Shown: in pieces, positions 35,669 through 43,078 of the stretch
Position numbering within the stretch: the stretch's first letter is position 1
How the letters are laid out: every line of letters starts with the position of its first letter
Assembly: GCA_038751365.1 (NCBI GenBank)
Contig: JBCDGH010000003.1
Location: forward strand, 1-56,676
Direction of reading: 5' to 3'
DNA length: 56,676 nt
From: JBCDGH01 sp038751365
Lineage (GTDB): Bacteria; Patescibacteriota; JACMRA01
The notes under the pieces: generated by a model
Database searches by the model: none
What the model was told of the DNA's origin: nothing
The model's input: the letters and a program-made list of their open reading frames with translations, nothing else
Position numbers and translations under genes: made by a program

Positions 35669-35697
35669 TTGACAAACAGGTCTAAATTTATTTTGAT
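35669..35697 (+). promoter_or_regulatory. Promoter of tRNA-Tyr and tRNA-Gly
   Basis: TTGACA (35669-35674), 17-base spacer, TTTGAT (35692-35697; 4 of 6). It lies 25 bases after the recA stop. The TTGACA is inside the inverted repeat TGTTTGACAAACA. A small hairpin (TTGTCA...TGACAA, about 35710-35726) lies between promoter and tRNA-Tyr. Confidence 0.5.
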
Positions 35698-35732
35698 TAG
35701 TCTGATTATTGTCACAAAAATGACAAAATAAA

Positions 35733-35818
35733 CCGGAGTTGGCCGAGCGGTCAATGGCAGCAGACTGTAAATCTGTCGGGGCAACCCTACCCAAGTTCGA
35801 ATCTTGGACTCCGGACCA
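35733..35818 (+). tRNA. tRNA-Tyr (GTA) with C1:G72
   Basis: An 86-nt class II tRNA with anticodon loop CTGTAAA, long variable arm as in bacterial tRNA-Tyr, T-stem CCAAG/CTTGG, A73 and encoded CCA. The acceptor stem is CCGGAGT with ACTCCGG, all seven pairs perfect. That makes the first pair C1:G72, the archaeal/eukaryotic Tyr identity pair, whereas bacterial tRNA-Tyr has G1:C72. Confidence 0.95.
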
Positions 35819-35819
35819 A

Positions 35820-35894
35820 GCGGGATTTGTATAGTGGTTATTACCTCAGGTTTCCAACCTGAAGAGAGGGGTCCGATTCCCCTATCCCGCTCCA
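35820..35894 (+). tRNA. tRNA-Gly (TCC)
   Basis: 75 nt, anticodon loop TTTCCAA, acceptor stem GCGGGAT/ATCCCGC, T73 as usual for Gly, and encoded CCA. It starts one base after tRNA-Tyr, so the two are processed from one transcript. Confidence 0.95.
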
Positions 35895-35928
35895 CAATAA
35901 AAATATTCCAAAATTAAATTTTTTTGTC

Positions 35929-36501
35929 ATGACAAATGATAAAGGTAACGCTCCTCATTCAGATACTTCAAATAATAACTTAGATGAAAACCTCGAAAGT
36001 GCAGTCGGAGTTGAGGCTCAAGACGAAGAATCTCCCTCAGTACCTGAAGCTTTTAATTTAAAAGTTATCCAAGCAGAACTAGAAGACTGGAAAGAAAAAT
36101 CTTTACGCCTTGCTGCTGACTTACAAAACCTTAATAAACAACATGAGTTAGATATACAGCAGGTCAAAAAAAGTACAAAAAAAACTATTCTAATGCCTGT
36201 AGTCTCGTTTATTGGAGTTTTAAATTTAGCTTTCACATTCACACCAGAGACTAAAGATGATAAAACTACTAAATTTATTGATACTCTAAAATCTAGTCTA
36301 CAGAAGGTTATTGATGATTTTAAGACATATGGTGTAGAGGTTATTATTCCTGAGGTCGGTGAAGAATTTAATGCTGAGTACATGAATATTCTGAATCCAA
36401 ATAGCGTGGATCAAGATCAGCAAGTACTGGTTAAACAAATTGTGAGCTGTGGTTTGAAGATAGATAATCAACTTATTCAACCTGTAAGTATAATGGTCTA
36501 A
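35929..36501 (+). CDS. grpE: Nucleotide exchange factor GrpE
   Basis: Releases ADP from DnaK in the Hsp70 cycle; 190 aa. An acidic, probably disordered N-terminus (1-45) is followed by a long coiled-coil helix (about 45-95, LEDWKEKSLRLAADLQNLNKQHELDIQQVKK). The beta-wing domain follows (about 135-190, YGVEVIIPEVGEEFNAEYMNILNP, where the family has G-x-x-F-D-P-x-x-H-x-A) and ends LIQPVSIMV. dnaK and dnaJ are not adjacent, unlike most bacteria. Confidence 0.9.
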   Translation: MTNDKGNAPHSDTSNNNLDENLESAVGVEAQDEESPSVPEAFNLKVIQAELEDWKEKSLRLAADLQNLNKQHELDIQQVKKSTKKTILMPVVSFIGVLNLAFTFTPETKDDKTTKFIDTLKSSLQKVIDDFKTYGVEVIIPEVGEEFNAEYMNILNPNSVDQDQQVLVKQIVSCGLKIDNQLIQPVSIMV

Positions 36502-36535
36502 TCTAGGAGTCTAGCTTTAGCAATAAAATAACTGG

Positions 36536-37807
36536 CTAGTATAATTCATTGGAATCGTCACTTGACTCCAGTTTCTTAACAGTATTTTGAACAATATTTA
36601 GATTTCTATCGGCACTATCGTAGTTTAGTTGGGCTTGCCTCATCTTATCTCCTAATTTTCTAAACTCGTCTTGGAATACTCTTATGTGATCCTTTATTTT
36701 GCTAAGACCTTCAATAATTTGTTCAGCGTTTTGATTTACATTATGTTTAAACTGGTAAGTTTGAATTAGTATGATCAGAGGGAATAAAGTAATGGGGGAT
36801 ACTGGAGAAACTTTTAACTTTTGCATTGCTGAAACTAAGTCTTCGTTGTTTACAACTTCGCTGTACATAGAATCACTAGGAAAATACATTAATAGATGAT
36901 CTACAAAACCAGGTTTGTTGTATTTCTTGTTAATACTTTGAGCCATTTCAAGCACAGACTTGTGAAAGATCTTCAACATTTGATTCCTTGACTCAGCCGG
37001 CGATTCTAGATAATCATTGAATTTTGTTACTGGGAATTTGCAGTCAATACCAATGTTCTTACTATCAAGTTTTACTATAAAGTCAATTTTATCTGAGGTA
37101 TTTGGCAGTTGAACCTGTTTTTTCCAACTATTTGCATGTAGGTTTTCATTTAGAATAGATTCTAGATATCTCTCACCAAAATCTCCGAAAGCTTTGGAGC
37201 TAGTGCGGCTAAAGATGCTATTTAGTTTCTCAATAGAGGTTGTTGAGTCAATCATTCTACTGGCAGTAGCTTTCATTTCACCTAAATTTTTAGTGACTTC
37301 TTCGAAAGATTTTAAATGTTGTGCAAAGTTGTCGCTGAGCCTTTTTTGGACATCTTGGTTTATTTGATCTAATTTTGCTTGGTTGGTTTTGCTAAGCAAA
37401 TCAAAATTTTTAGATGTAGATTCGTGTAGCTTCTCCAGTTCGGATTTATTAAGTTGAGATAGGTTTAAAATAGCACTTTGTAGCCTTTCGTGTATAGAAT
37501 TTTGAGTTTTTTCTAAACCAGAGTTTAAGCTAGTCTGAATACTAATTTGCATCTGACTAAATCTATGTTCAAGTTTTAGTTGATTTTCTCCTAGTTCTTT
37601 ACTTTGTTTATAGTTTAGGTCGTTTATATATTCAAGTATATGTGAGATGTTTTTAGTCTGGGCATTACCTAGTTCATATACAATTTGGTTGACCACCTCT
37701 TGATTATTACTATTAGAGTAATTTGAGCTATGCTCTTTATTCAAGATAAACAAAATAACTAATACTCCTATGAATGACAATAAGTTAACTACTAAAGAAA
37801 GTTCCAT
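36536..37807 (-). CDS. rmuC: RmuC-family DNA recombination protein
   Basis: A 423-aa protein with an N-terminal membrane segment (residues 3-24), a coiled coil (about 40-190) and a PD-(D/E)xK nuclease-like domain (about 195-380) with GDFGERYLESIL, VDFIVKLD-like KIDFIVKLDSKNIGIDCKFPVTKFNDYL, and YFPSDSMYSEV. RmuC limits recombination between inverted repeats, and in some bacteria is a cofactor of anti-phage systems. Its first codons overlap the 5' end of the divergent TsaB-like gene by 38 bases. The membrane segment makes a later start unlikely. Confidence 0.88.
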   Translation of the reverse strand: MELSLVVNLLSFIGVLVILFILNKEHSSNYSNSNNQEVVNQIVYELGNAQTKNISHILEYINDLNYKQSKELGENQLKLEHRFSQMQISIQTSLNSGLEKTQNSIHERLQSAILNLSQLNKSELEKLHESTSKNFDLLSKTNQAKLDQINQDVQKRLSDNFAQHLKSFEEVTKNLGEMKATASRMIDSTTSIEKLNSIFSRTSSKAFGDFGERYLESILNENLHANSWKKQVQLPNTSDKIDFIVKLDSKNIGIDCKFPVTKFNDYLESPAESRNQMLKIFHKSVLEMAQSINKKYNKPGFVDHLLMYFPSDSMYSEVVNNEDLVSAMQKLKVSPVSPITLFPLIILIQTYQFKHNVNQNAEQIIEGLSKIKDHIRVFQDEFRKLGDKMRQAQLNYDSADRNLNIVQNTVKKLESSDDSNELY

Positions 37808-38198
37808 AATCTTTTACTTAGATAGTAATCTAAAGGTTTATAGGTTAGACCTTGTCAATTCAGAATTAAAGCTAATTGATCGTTTAGAAAAATTGAATGG
37901 TAGACTTGATTTATCTAGTAGGTTTGATAGCTTTTGGAAAGAGTTATATGCGGCGAATCTCTTAGAGAGTTCTAGCATAGCTTTTATCATCGGAAATAGA
38001 GCTGGCTTTAATGATACGAGAATAATATATATTTGGTTAAAATCGCATATGATGTTTAATAATACTTCTATCAAAACTAAAAGAGTGGATAATAAATTGA
38101 GCCAAGATGAGGTTTTGCAAGCATTGCTATCTTCTAATAGTGATTTTGTTAACATTGACCATTTATCATACAGTCACGAACCAAGAATAGGAAAATAA
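37770..38198 (+). CDS. Reduced TsaB-like protein
   Basis: A 142-aa protein. IAFIIGNRAGFNDTRIIYIWLKSHMMFN resembles the TsaB signature (v-x-x-G-P-G-S-F-T-G-L-R-I-G...), but the key residues are replaced (GNRAGFNDTR). The start, IIFYLDSNLKVYRLDL, resembles the TsaB first strand ILaIDTS. TsaB is the partner that activates TsaD in making t6A37 of tRNA; tsaD is at 48.8 kb. At 142 aa it has only the N-terminal half of a normal TsaB (about 220). It ends 84 bases before rplJ. Identity is tentative. Confidence 0.45.
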   Translation: MNDNKLTTKESSIIFYLDSNLKVYRLDLVNSELKLIDRLEKLNGRLDLSSRFDSFWKELYAANLLESSSIAFIIGNRAGFNDTRIIYIWLKSHMMFNNTSIKTKRVDNKLSQDEVLQALLSSNSDFVNIDHLSYSHEPRIGK

Positions 38199-38217
38199 AA
38201 ACGAAACCCATCTAATC

Positions 38218-38223
38218 TTGACA
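38218..38223 (+). promoter_or_regulatory. Likely -35 box of rplJ
   Basis: Perfect TTGACA 60 bases before the rplJ ATG. The -10 at 17-18 spacing (AAATTT / AATTTT) is poor. Confidence 0.35.
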
Positions 38224-38282
38224 AAAGAGTGATTATTAACAAATTTTACATTATTAAGTTTCCTTTTACTATCATCTAAAAT

Positions 38283-38816
38283 ATGGCTATTACTCGCAGA
38301 AGAAAAGAACAAATCTATAACGAACTTAAGGATTCTATAGCCTCTCAAAAAGCTATTTTAGTACTTACTACTAAGGGTTCTGAAGTTAGCTTGAGCTCAG
38401 AGCTAAGCACAGCATTTAGAAAAGACTCAAGAAAATCAGGGATAGTGATACAGGTGATTAAGAATACTTTGGTTAATAAAGTTTTTGACTCATTACCAAA
38501 ACTGGATGGTCAAACATATATTGCTTATTTAGAAAAAAACCTAGAAAGTGATGAAATAAAAGTCCCAAAGGGTGTTGTAGGTCTAGTTGATTCTGAGTAC
38601 AAGGATAAATTTCAGGTTGTAGGATCCATCATTAATGGAGAATTTTATGACTCAGCTAGAACACACCAATTATCTAAGACTCCATCCTTAGAAGAGTCTA
38701 TGAGTATGGTAGCAGGTAGTATAAATCAATTGAGTACTATGATGGCTGTAAGTATTAAAGAGATTCCCGCAAGTGTAGGTAGGGGAGTATGCGAGATCCA
38801 GAAAACTATTTCTTGA
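38283..38816 (+). CDS. rplJ: 50S ribosomal protein L10
   Basis: Base of the L7/L12 stalk, binding 23S rRNA and the L12 dimers. It is 177 aa: N-terminal RNA-binding domain (about 1-130, with KEQIYNELKDSIASQKAILVLTTKG, VIKNTLVNKV and GVVGLVD), and a C-terminal helix (ESMSMVAGSINQLSTMMAVSIKEI) for L12 binding. The usual rplK-rplA genes are absent upstream. rplL follows after 98 bases with its own promoter. Confidence 0.92.
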   Translation: MAITRRRKEQIYNELKDSIASQKAILVLTTKGSEVSLSSELSTAFRKDSRKSGIVIQVIKNTLVNKVFDSLPKLDGQTYIAYLEKNLESDEIKVPKGVVGLVDSEYKDKFQVVGSIINGEFYDSARTHQLSKTPSLEESMSMVAGSINQLSTMMAVSIKEIPASVGRGVCEIQKTIS

Positions 38817-38841
38817 CAAAATACCTAGATTTCGGTTATAT
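38813..38841 (+). promoter_or_regulatory. Internal promoter of rplL
   Basis: TTGACA (38813-38818, overlapping the rplJ stop) with TTATAT at 17-base spacing (38836-38841). A possible hairpin (CCTA...TAGG followed by seven T, about 38824-38870) lies between this promoter and rplL and could attenuate read-through from rplJ. Confidence 0.6.
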
Positions 38842-38914
38842 ATTTATGTTAGTTAGGTTTTTTTGTTCATATTAGTCTAGAACCACTACAAATTATCCTA
38901 GTATTATATCAATT

Positions 38915-39292
38915 ATGTCTAAAGTACAATCAATTATCGACGATTTAAAAAAACTTAGTTTAATCGAAGCTTCCGAGCTGGTTAAATCTATAGAAGAAAC
39001 TTTTGGAGTTAGTGCTTCAGCACCAGTCGCAGTTGCAGCTCCAGCAGCAGGCGCAGCAGCAGAGGCAGTAGAAGAGAAAACATCTTTCACTGTAAAAGTT
39101 ACTGAAGTACCAGCAGACAAAAAGATTGCTGTTATAAAGGTAGCAAAATCAATTTTAAACGTAGGGTTGGCAGAAGCTAAAACTAAAGTCGAGTCAGCAC
39201 CTTTCGTACTACTTGAAGATGTAGACAAAGATGAAGCGACAAAAGTAAAGGATGATTTAGTTGCTGCAGGGGCAAGCGTATCTCTTGAATAA
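38915..39292 (+). CDS. rplL: 50S ribosomal protein L7/L12
   Basis: The multi-copy stalk protein that recruits EF-Tu, EF-G, IF2 and RFs. It is 125 aa: N-terminal dimer domain (about 1-33), an Ala-rich hinge (about 36-55), and the C-terminal factor-binding domain (FTVKVTEVPADKKIAVIKVAKSILNVGLAEAKTKVESAP). Complete and typical. A separate promoter upstream would allow extra L12 over L10. Confidence 0.97.
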   Translation: MSKVQSIIDDLKKLSLIEASELVKSIEETFGVSASAPVAVAAPAAGAAAEAVEEKTSFTVKVTEVPADKKIAVIKVAKSILNVGLAEAKTKVESAPFVLLEDVDKDEATKVKDDLVAAGASVSLE

Positions 39293-39308
39293 TAAAATTA
39301 AGTAGCAA

Positions 39309-40064
39309 ATGGACAAACAACTAAGTTTAATGAGTCTTTTCGAGGTAGGAGCTCATAGGGGGAACAAAAAGTCAAAGTTAAATCCAAAGCTAAAAGACAG
39401 AGTTTTTGGGTTTAATCAAAATCTTTGTCTCATAAATTTAGTTGAGACTAATAACTCTATTAAGTCTTGCTCGGAGTTCATGTACAAGCTTGGTCAAAAA
39501 AGGAAGCAAATTTTGCTTGTTGGAACATCTAAGCATATTAGCAATCTTACTCCTACGCTAGCTAATAGCTTTCAAAATGGGCTAATGCCTTACGTGGACA
39601 ACAGATGGCTTGGAGGTACATTAAGTAACTGGTCTACTATAAAAAAGACGCTAAAAACCTTAGAAAAACTAGAAAATATTGAGAATAACAAAGAGTTTTT
39701 TGATAAGTTAGCGCGAAATGAGCAGCTTAATATAGTTAGGAAAAGAGAAAAGATTAGTAAGCTTTTTAAAGGTTTAGTGAATCTTAAGAATAATAAGCCT
39801 GGAGCTATATTCATAATGGATGCTAATAGCAACGATATAGCTATTAAGGAGAGCGATGGAATAAATATACCTGTGATAGCACTGAGCAATACCAATACTT
39901 TATCACTACCCGAAAATCTAAAGTATACTATAGTTACTAATACAAATTCTATTAATGCTGTACAGCTTGTCTCAGAGACTTTGATTAACAGCTATAATCA
40001 AGGTTTGGTGGCAAGTACTACTCAAGTTACACAGCAACAAGATAAGGAAAAAGTTAAAGTGTAA
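39309..40064 (+). CDS. rpsB: 30S ribosomal protein S2
   Basis: A late-assembling 30S protein that S1, where present, docks on. It is 251 aa with the GAHRGNKKSKLNPKLKDRVFG start, where most have GvHFGHqtrrWNPKM, then FVGTkk-like LLVGTSKHIS, the strongly conserved YVDNRWLGGTLSNWSTIKKTL, and PGAIFIMDANSNDIAIKES. It has no tsf downstream, unlike the usual rpsB-tsf pair, and lies 16 bases after rplL. Confidence 0.95.
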   Translation: MDKQLSLMSLFEVGAHRGNKKSKLNPKLKDRVFGFNQNLCLINLVETNNSIKSCSEFMYKLGQKRKQILLVGTSKHISNLTPTLANSFQNGLMPYVDNRWLGGTLSNWSTIKKTLKTLEKLENIENNKEFFDKLARNEQLNIVRKREKISKLFKGLVNLKNNKPGAIFIMDANSNDIAIKESDGINIPVIALSNTNTLSLPENLKYTIVTNTNSINAVQLVSETLINSYNQGLVASTTQVTQQQDKEKVKV

Positions 40065-40074
40065 AACTACTAAT

Positions 40075-40269
40075 ATGGCTTGGCAGAAGAGTAAAATATT
40101 GTTAATTTCAGTAGAGCAAGATCCTAAAACTGGCAAAAAAGTAGTTCATAGGTATGTTGTTACTAAGTCTAAGGGTAAGGGTAAACCACAACAAGGAAAA
40201 TTAACTTTAAAGAAATATAATCCTATTTTGAGAAAGCATGTACTCTATACAGAAAGTAAGTATAAGTAG
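40075..40269 (+). CDS. rpmG: 50S ribosomal protein L33, cysteine-free type
   Basis: A 64-aa protein. The C-terminal half KLTLKKYNPILRKHVLYTESK is the L33 signature (KLELKKYcP-x-x-RKHT-x-x-x-E-x-K). The N-terminal KILLISVEQDPKTGKKVVHRYVV carries an insertion, and all zinc-ribbon Cys are gone, so it is a C-minus form that binds no zinc. It lies between rpsB and rpmI. Confidence 0.9.
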   Translation: MAWQKSKILLISVEQDPKTGKKVVHRYVVTKSKGKGKPQQGKLTLKKYNPILRKHVLYTESKYK

Positions 40270-40292
40270 AGTTACTGTTAAAAATATTTTTT

Positions 40293-40508
40293 ATGGCTTT
40301 AAAAAAAATGAAATCTAAAACCCATAAAGGGACAGCCAAGAGAGTTAAAGTTACTAACGGAGGCAAGTTGTCTAAAGGTAAGCTTTTGACAAATAGAATT
40401 AATAAAGCACACAGAAATATTAAGAAGCAAAGAGAAAGACAGTTAAAGGCAAAAAGATCTACTGTATTGAGTGATGTTCATGATAAGCTAAAAGCTATAT
40501 TATATTAA
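40293..40508 (+). CDS. rpmI: 50S ribosomal protein L35
   Basis: A 71-aa basic protein with KMKSKTHKGTAKRVKVTNGGKLSKGK, the L35 opening, followed by a helical basic tail. It precedes rplT by 17 bases as in most bacteria; infC, which normally comes first, is absent. Confidence 0.93.
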   Translation: MALKKMKSKTHKGTAKRVKVTNGGKLSKGKLLTNRINKAHRNIKKQRERQLKAKRSTVLSDVHDKLKAILY

Positions 40509-40525
40509 AATTAGTTAAAATAACA

Positions 40526-40879
40526 ATGTCTAGAGTCAAGAAAGGTTTAAGTGCAAGAAAACATAGAAACTACTTGCTAGGAAGAGCTAAGGGCTATCTA
40601 AATGGTGCAAGTACGAAATTTAGACAAGCTAAAGAAAGGTTGCTCAAAGCTGACTCCAATGCTTACAAAAGTAGACGTCTAAGGAAAAGAGATTTTCGAA
40701 GATTGTGGATAACTAGAATAAACGGTGCTCTAGATCAAATCAATAGCGAGTTGAATTACAGTAAGTTTATATTTTTACTCAATAAGTCAGAGATTAATCT
40801 TAACAGGAAATCTGTGTCTGAAATGGCTATTAAAGATATAGAAGCTTTCAAAAAGCTCGTTGTACAACTTAGTAGCTAG
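40526..40879 (+). CDS. rplT: 50S ribosomal protein L20
   Basis: An early assembly protein of the 50S subunit; 117 aa. It starts MSRVKKGLSARKHRNYLLGRAKGYLNG (others RVKRGv-x-ARxRHKKVLKLAKGY) and has the RRLRKRDFRRLWITRINGA block. L20 autoregulation through an infC-rpmI leader cannot apply in the usual form, since infC is missing. It ends the rplJ-rplT string. Confidence 0.96.
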   Translation: MSRVKKGLSARKHRNYLLGRAKGYLNGASTKFRQAKERLLKADSNAYKSRRLRKRDFRRLWITRINGALDQINSELNYSKFIFLLNKSEINLNRKSVSEMAIKDIEAFKKLVVQLSS

Positions 40880-41047
40880 TGGTGAAATACTTTTTCATTA
40901 TATTAAATTCCCCTTGAGTCATATTACATTTGGTTTGCTAAGAATGCTAGATCTTAAGCTAGGCTTATATTCTACTACTTCCTATAAGGTTAGTTAGGTA
41001 TTTTCGTATACGTATAGACTTCTAAGTGCTATTATCCATCTCTTTAT

Positions 41048-43012
41048 TTAACTAACTACGGTCTCATCAAATGAAACAAGATAATCACCTTTTTGTACTT
41101 TAATCTTTCCAGAAACAGCTAGACCAAATTGTTGGCTAATATTAACTTCACTTACCTTAGTTTTATTTTTTTGAAGTTCATGTATTTCTAATCTAGCAAT
41201 TTCTTTGTCACTACGTATGAGTTTAAGTTCTTTGTTTGATAAGATTTTGCCTTCTTTGACTTCCCCACCTAGTACTTGAATATTGGATTTATCACTCTTA
41301 AATAAAGCTAAAACCTCTGCCTTACCCAGAATTTGAGTTTTGACTTCGTGCTTAACATTCTTTAAGATGGACTCTTCCACCCACTCTAGAAGTACATAAA
41401 TAATATTACTCTGAACCAAGCTTACAGGTTTATTTTTTATACTAGAAGATGCCTTAAGGTTTAATTTAGTATTAAATGCAAGGATGGTAGAGTTTGTTGT
41501 TTTTGAGAATTCGATATCATTTTCATTAATTTCTCCTACTGATTCAGATTTGATATTAACTCTTACTTGGTCTTGAGGTATCTTAATAATACTTTCTTTC
41601 AATGCCTCTAAAGAACCATTTACATCAGCTTTTAAGATAACATTAATTTCGTTGTCGTCGTTTTGGGTTATACCTGAATTAATTACAGTTTTTTTATTTA
41701 TCACTTTAGCTTTCTCTAAGCTGGCAGCTATTTGAGCGTCTTTTTGATTTTTGTATTTAATAATTACTTCTCCAATGTCGCATACTTCTGGTAAACCAAC
41801 TAGCAGCACAGGTTCAGAAATATGAGCTTCTGTAAGATTCTTACCCTCGCTACTTTCAAGTTTTCTTATTTTGCCTACATATTCAGAACATCGTATATAA
41901 TCACCAACATTTAAAGTATCTTTTGTAACTAAGATAGTGGAAACCACACCTAGTTGTTTATCAAGATGGCTTTCAATTATTACGGCCTGACCAGGGCAGT
42001 CGATCTCACCCTTCAAGTCTAAAAGCTCAGCTTGCAAAAATATATTATCTAGTACTACATCGAGATTAGTACTATGTTTAGCTGAAATAGGTATAAAAGG
42101 AGCTTCACCACCCCATTCTTCAGGTATTAAACCAAATTTAGCAATATCTTGCTTTGTTCTTTCAATATCAGCTTCAGGTAAGTCAATTTTGTTTATTGCT
42201 ACTAAGACTGGAGTCTTGCTAAGTTTTGCTCTTTCTATTACCTCAACAGTTTGAGGTTTCACCCCTTCAGTTGCTGAGACTACCAAGATAATAAAATCTG
42301 CCAACTGACTCCCTCTCGCCCTCATAGCTGTAAAGGCTGAGTGACCAGGAGTGTCTACAAAAGTTACTTTTTTATTTTTGTATGTGATTTGATAACTAGA
42401 AATATGCTGTGTAATAGACCCAGCTTCGGAGGAAACAATATTGGACTTTCGTATGGTGTCTAATAAAGTAGTTTTACCATGATCTACATGACCCATTATA
42501 GTTACTACTGGAGGACGAGATACATATTTTTTTTTATCTTCCGGTGTGTCGTATTCTACATTCTTAATTAATTGTAAGTCTTCACCAGTTGATTTCTCGA
42601 ACATGTCTGGGTCAGCTGGATAAACTTCAATTCCTATCTCTTGAGCAATTAAAGATGCAGTATCAAAATCAATTTTTTCGTTCAAGGTAGCCATTACCCC
42701 GTTTAATAACAAAGTTTTGATTATAACCCCTACCGGTCTACCTAAAGCTTCAGCAAAGTCATTAACAGTTAAACTTGCTGGCAAGTAAATCTTATCATCA
42801 TTCTTCAATCTTGAAAGCTTATCAGGCTTTAATACTCTTGTGATTTCTACAGCGGAGTTATAGGGAATTCGTGTATTCCGACCAGCAAAACCATAGATAT
42901 TCTCTTTGACGCCAGTATTTCTCAATTCATTTATACTAACCCCCAATATTTTCGCTAGCGTTGATATATTCATAAACGAAACGTCGTCCAAAAAAAGAGA
43001 TTTGTCAATCAT
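41048..43012 (-). CDS. infB: Translation initiation factor IF-2
   Basis: GTPase that brings fMet-tRNA to the ribosome. I start it at the ATG at 43012 (MIDKSLFL, 654 aa). The in-frame ATG at 43078 would abut the divergent gene, and the one at 42973 (MNISTLAKILGVS) begins right at the IF2N domain. Two IF2N-like modules (about 13-150) precede the G domain: G1 GHVDHGKTT, G3 DTPGHSAF, G4 NKID, then SAKHS. Domains II, III and C2 follow. It is short at the N-terminus compared with E. coli. nusA, its usual operon partner, is 27 kb away. Its substrate, the odd initiator tRNA, is at 3.8 kb. Confidence 0.95.
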   Translation of the reverse strand: MIDKSLFLDDVSFMNISTLAKILGVSINELRNTGVKENIYGFAGRNTRIPYNSAVEITRVLKPDKLSRLKNDDKIYLPASLTVNDFAEALGRPVGVIIKTLLLNGVMATLNEKIDFDTASLIAQEIGIEVYPADPDMFEKSTGEDLQLIKNVEYDTPEDKKKYVSRPPVVTIMGHVDHGKTTLLDTIRKSNIVSSEAGSITQHISSYQITYKNKKVTFVDTPGHSAFTAMRARGSQLADFIILVVSATEGVKPQTVEVIERAKLSKTPVLVAINKIDLPEADIERTKQDIAKFGLIPEEWGGEAPFIPISAKHSTNLDVVLDNIFLQAELLDLKGEIDCPGQAVIIESHLDKQLGVVSTILVTKDTLNVGDYIRCSEYVGKIRKLESSEGKNLTEAHISEPVLLVGLPEVCDIGEVIIKYKNQKDAQIAASLEKAKVINKKTVINSGITQNDDNEINVILKADVNGSLEALKESIIKIPQDQVRVNIKSESVGEINENDIEFSKTTNSTILAFNTKLNLKASSSIKNKPVSLVQSNIIYVLLEWVEESILKNVKHEVKTQILGKAEVLALFKSDKSNIQVLGGEVKEGKILSNKELKLIRSDKEIARLEIHELQKNKTKVSEVNISQQFGLAVSGKIKVQKGDYLVSFDETVVS

Positions 43013-43078
43013 TTCCTTACTTTGACTACCACCTTTGTTTTTGACAGCTTCAATCAAATAAAGTTTACTATGAGGCAA

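Noticed and set aside
38893..39228. Minus-strand open frame of 111 codons opposite rplL
   Set aside because: An Ala/Ser/Thr-rich shadow of the rplL hinge with no similarity; rplL itself is certain.
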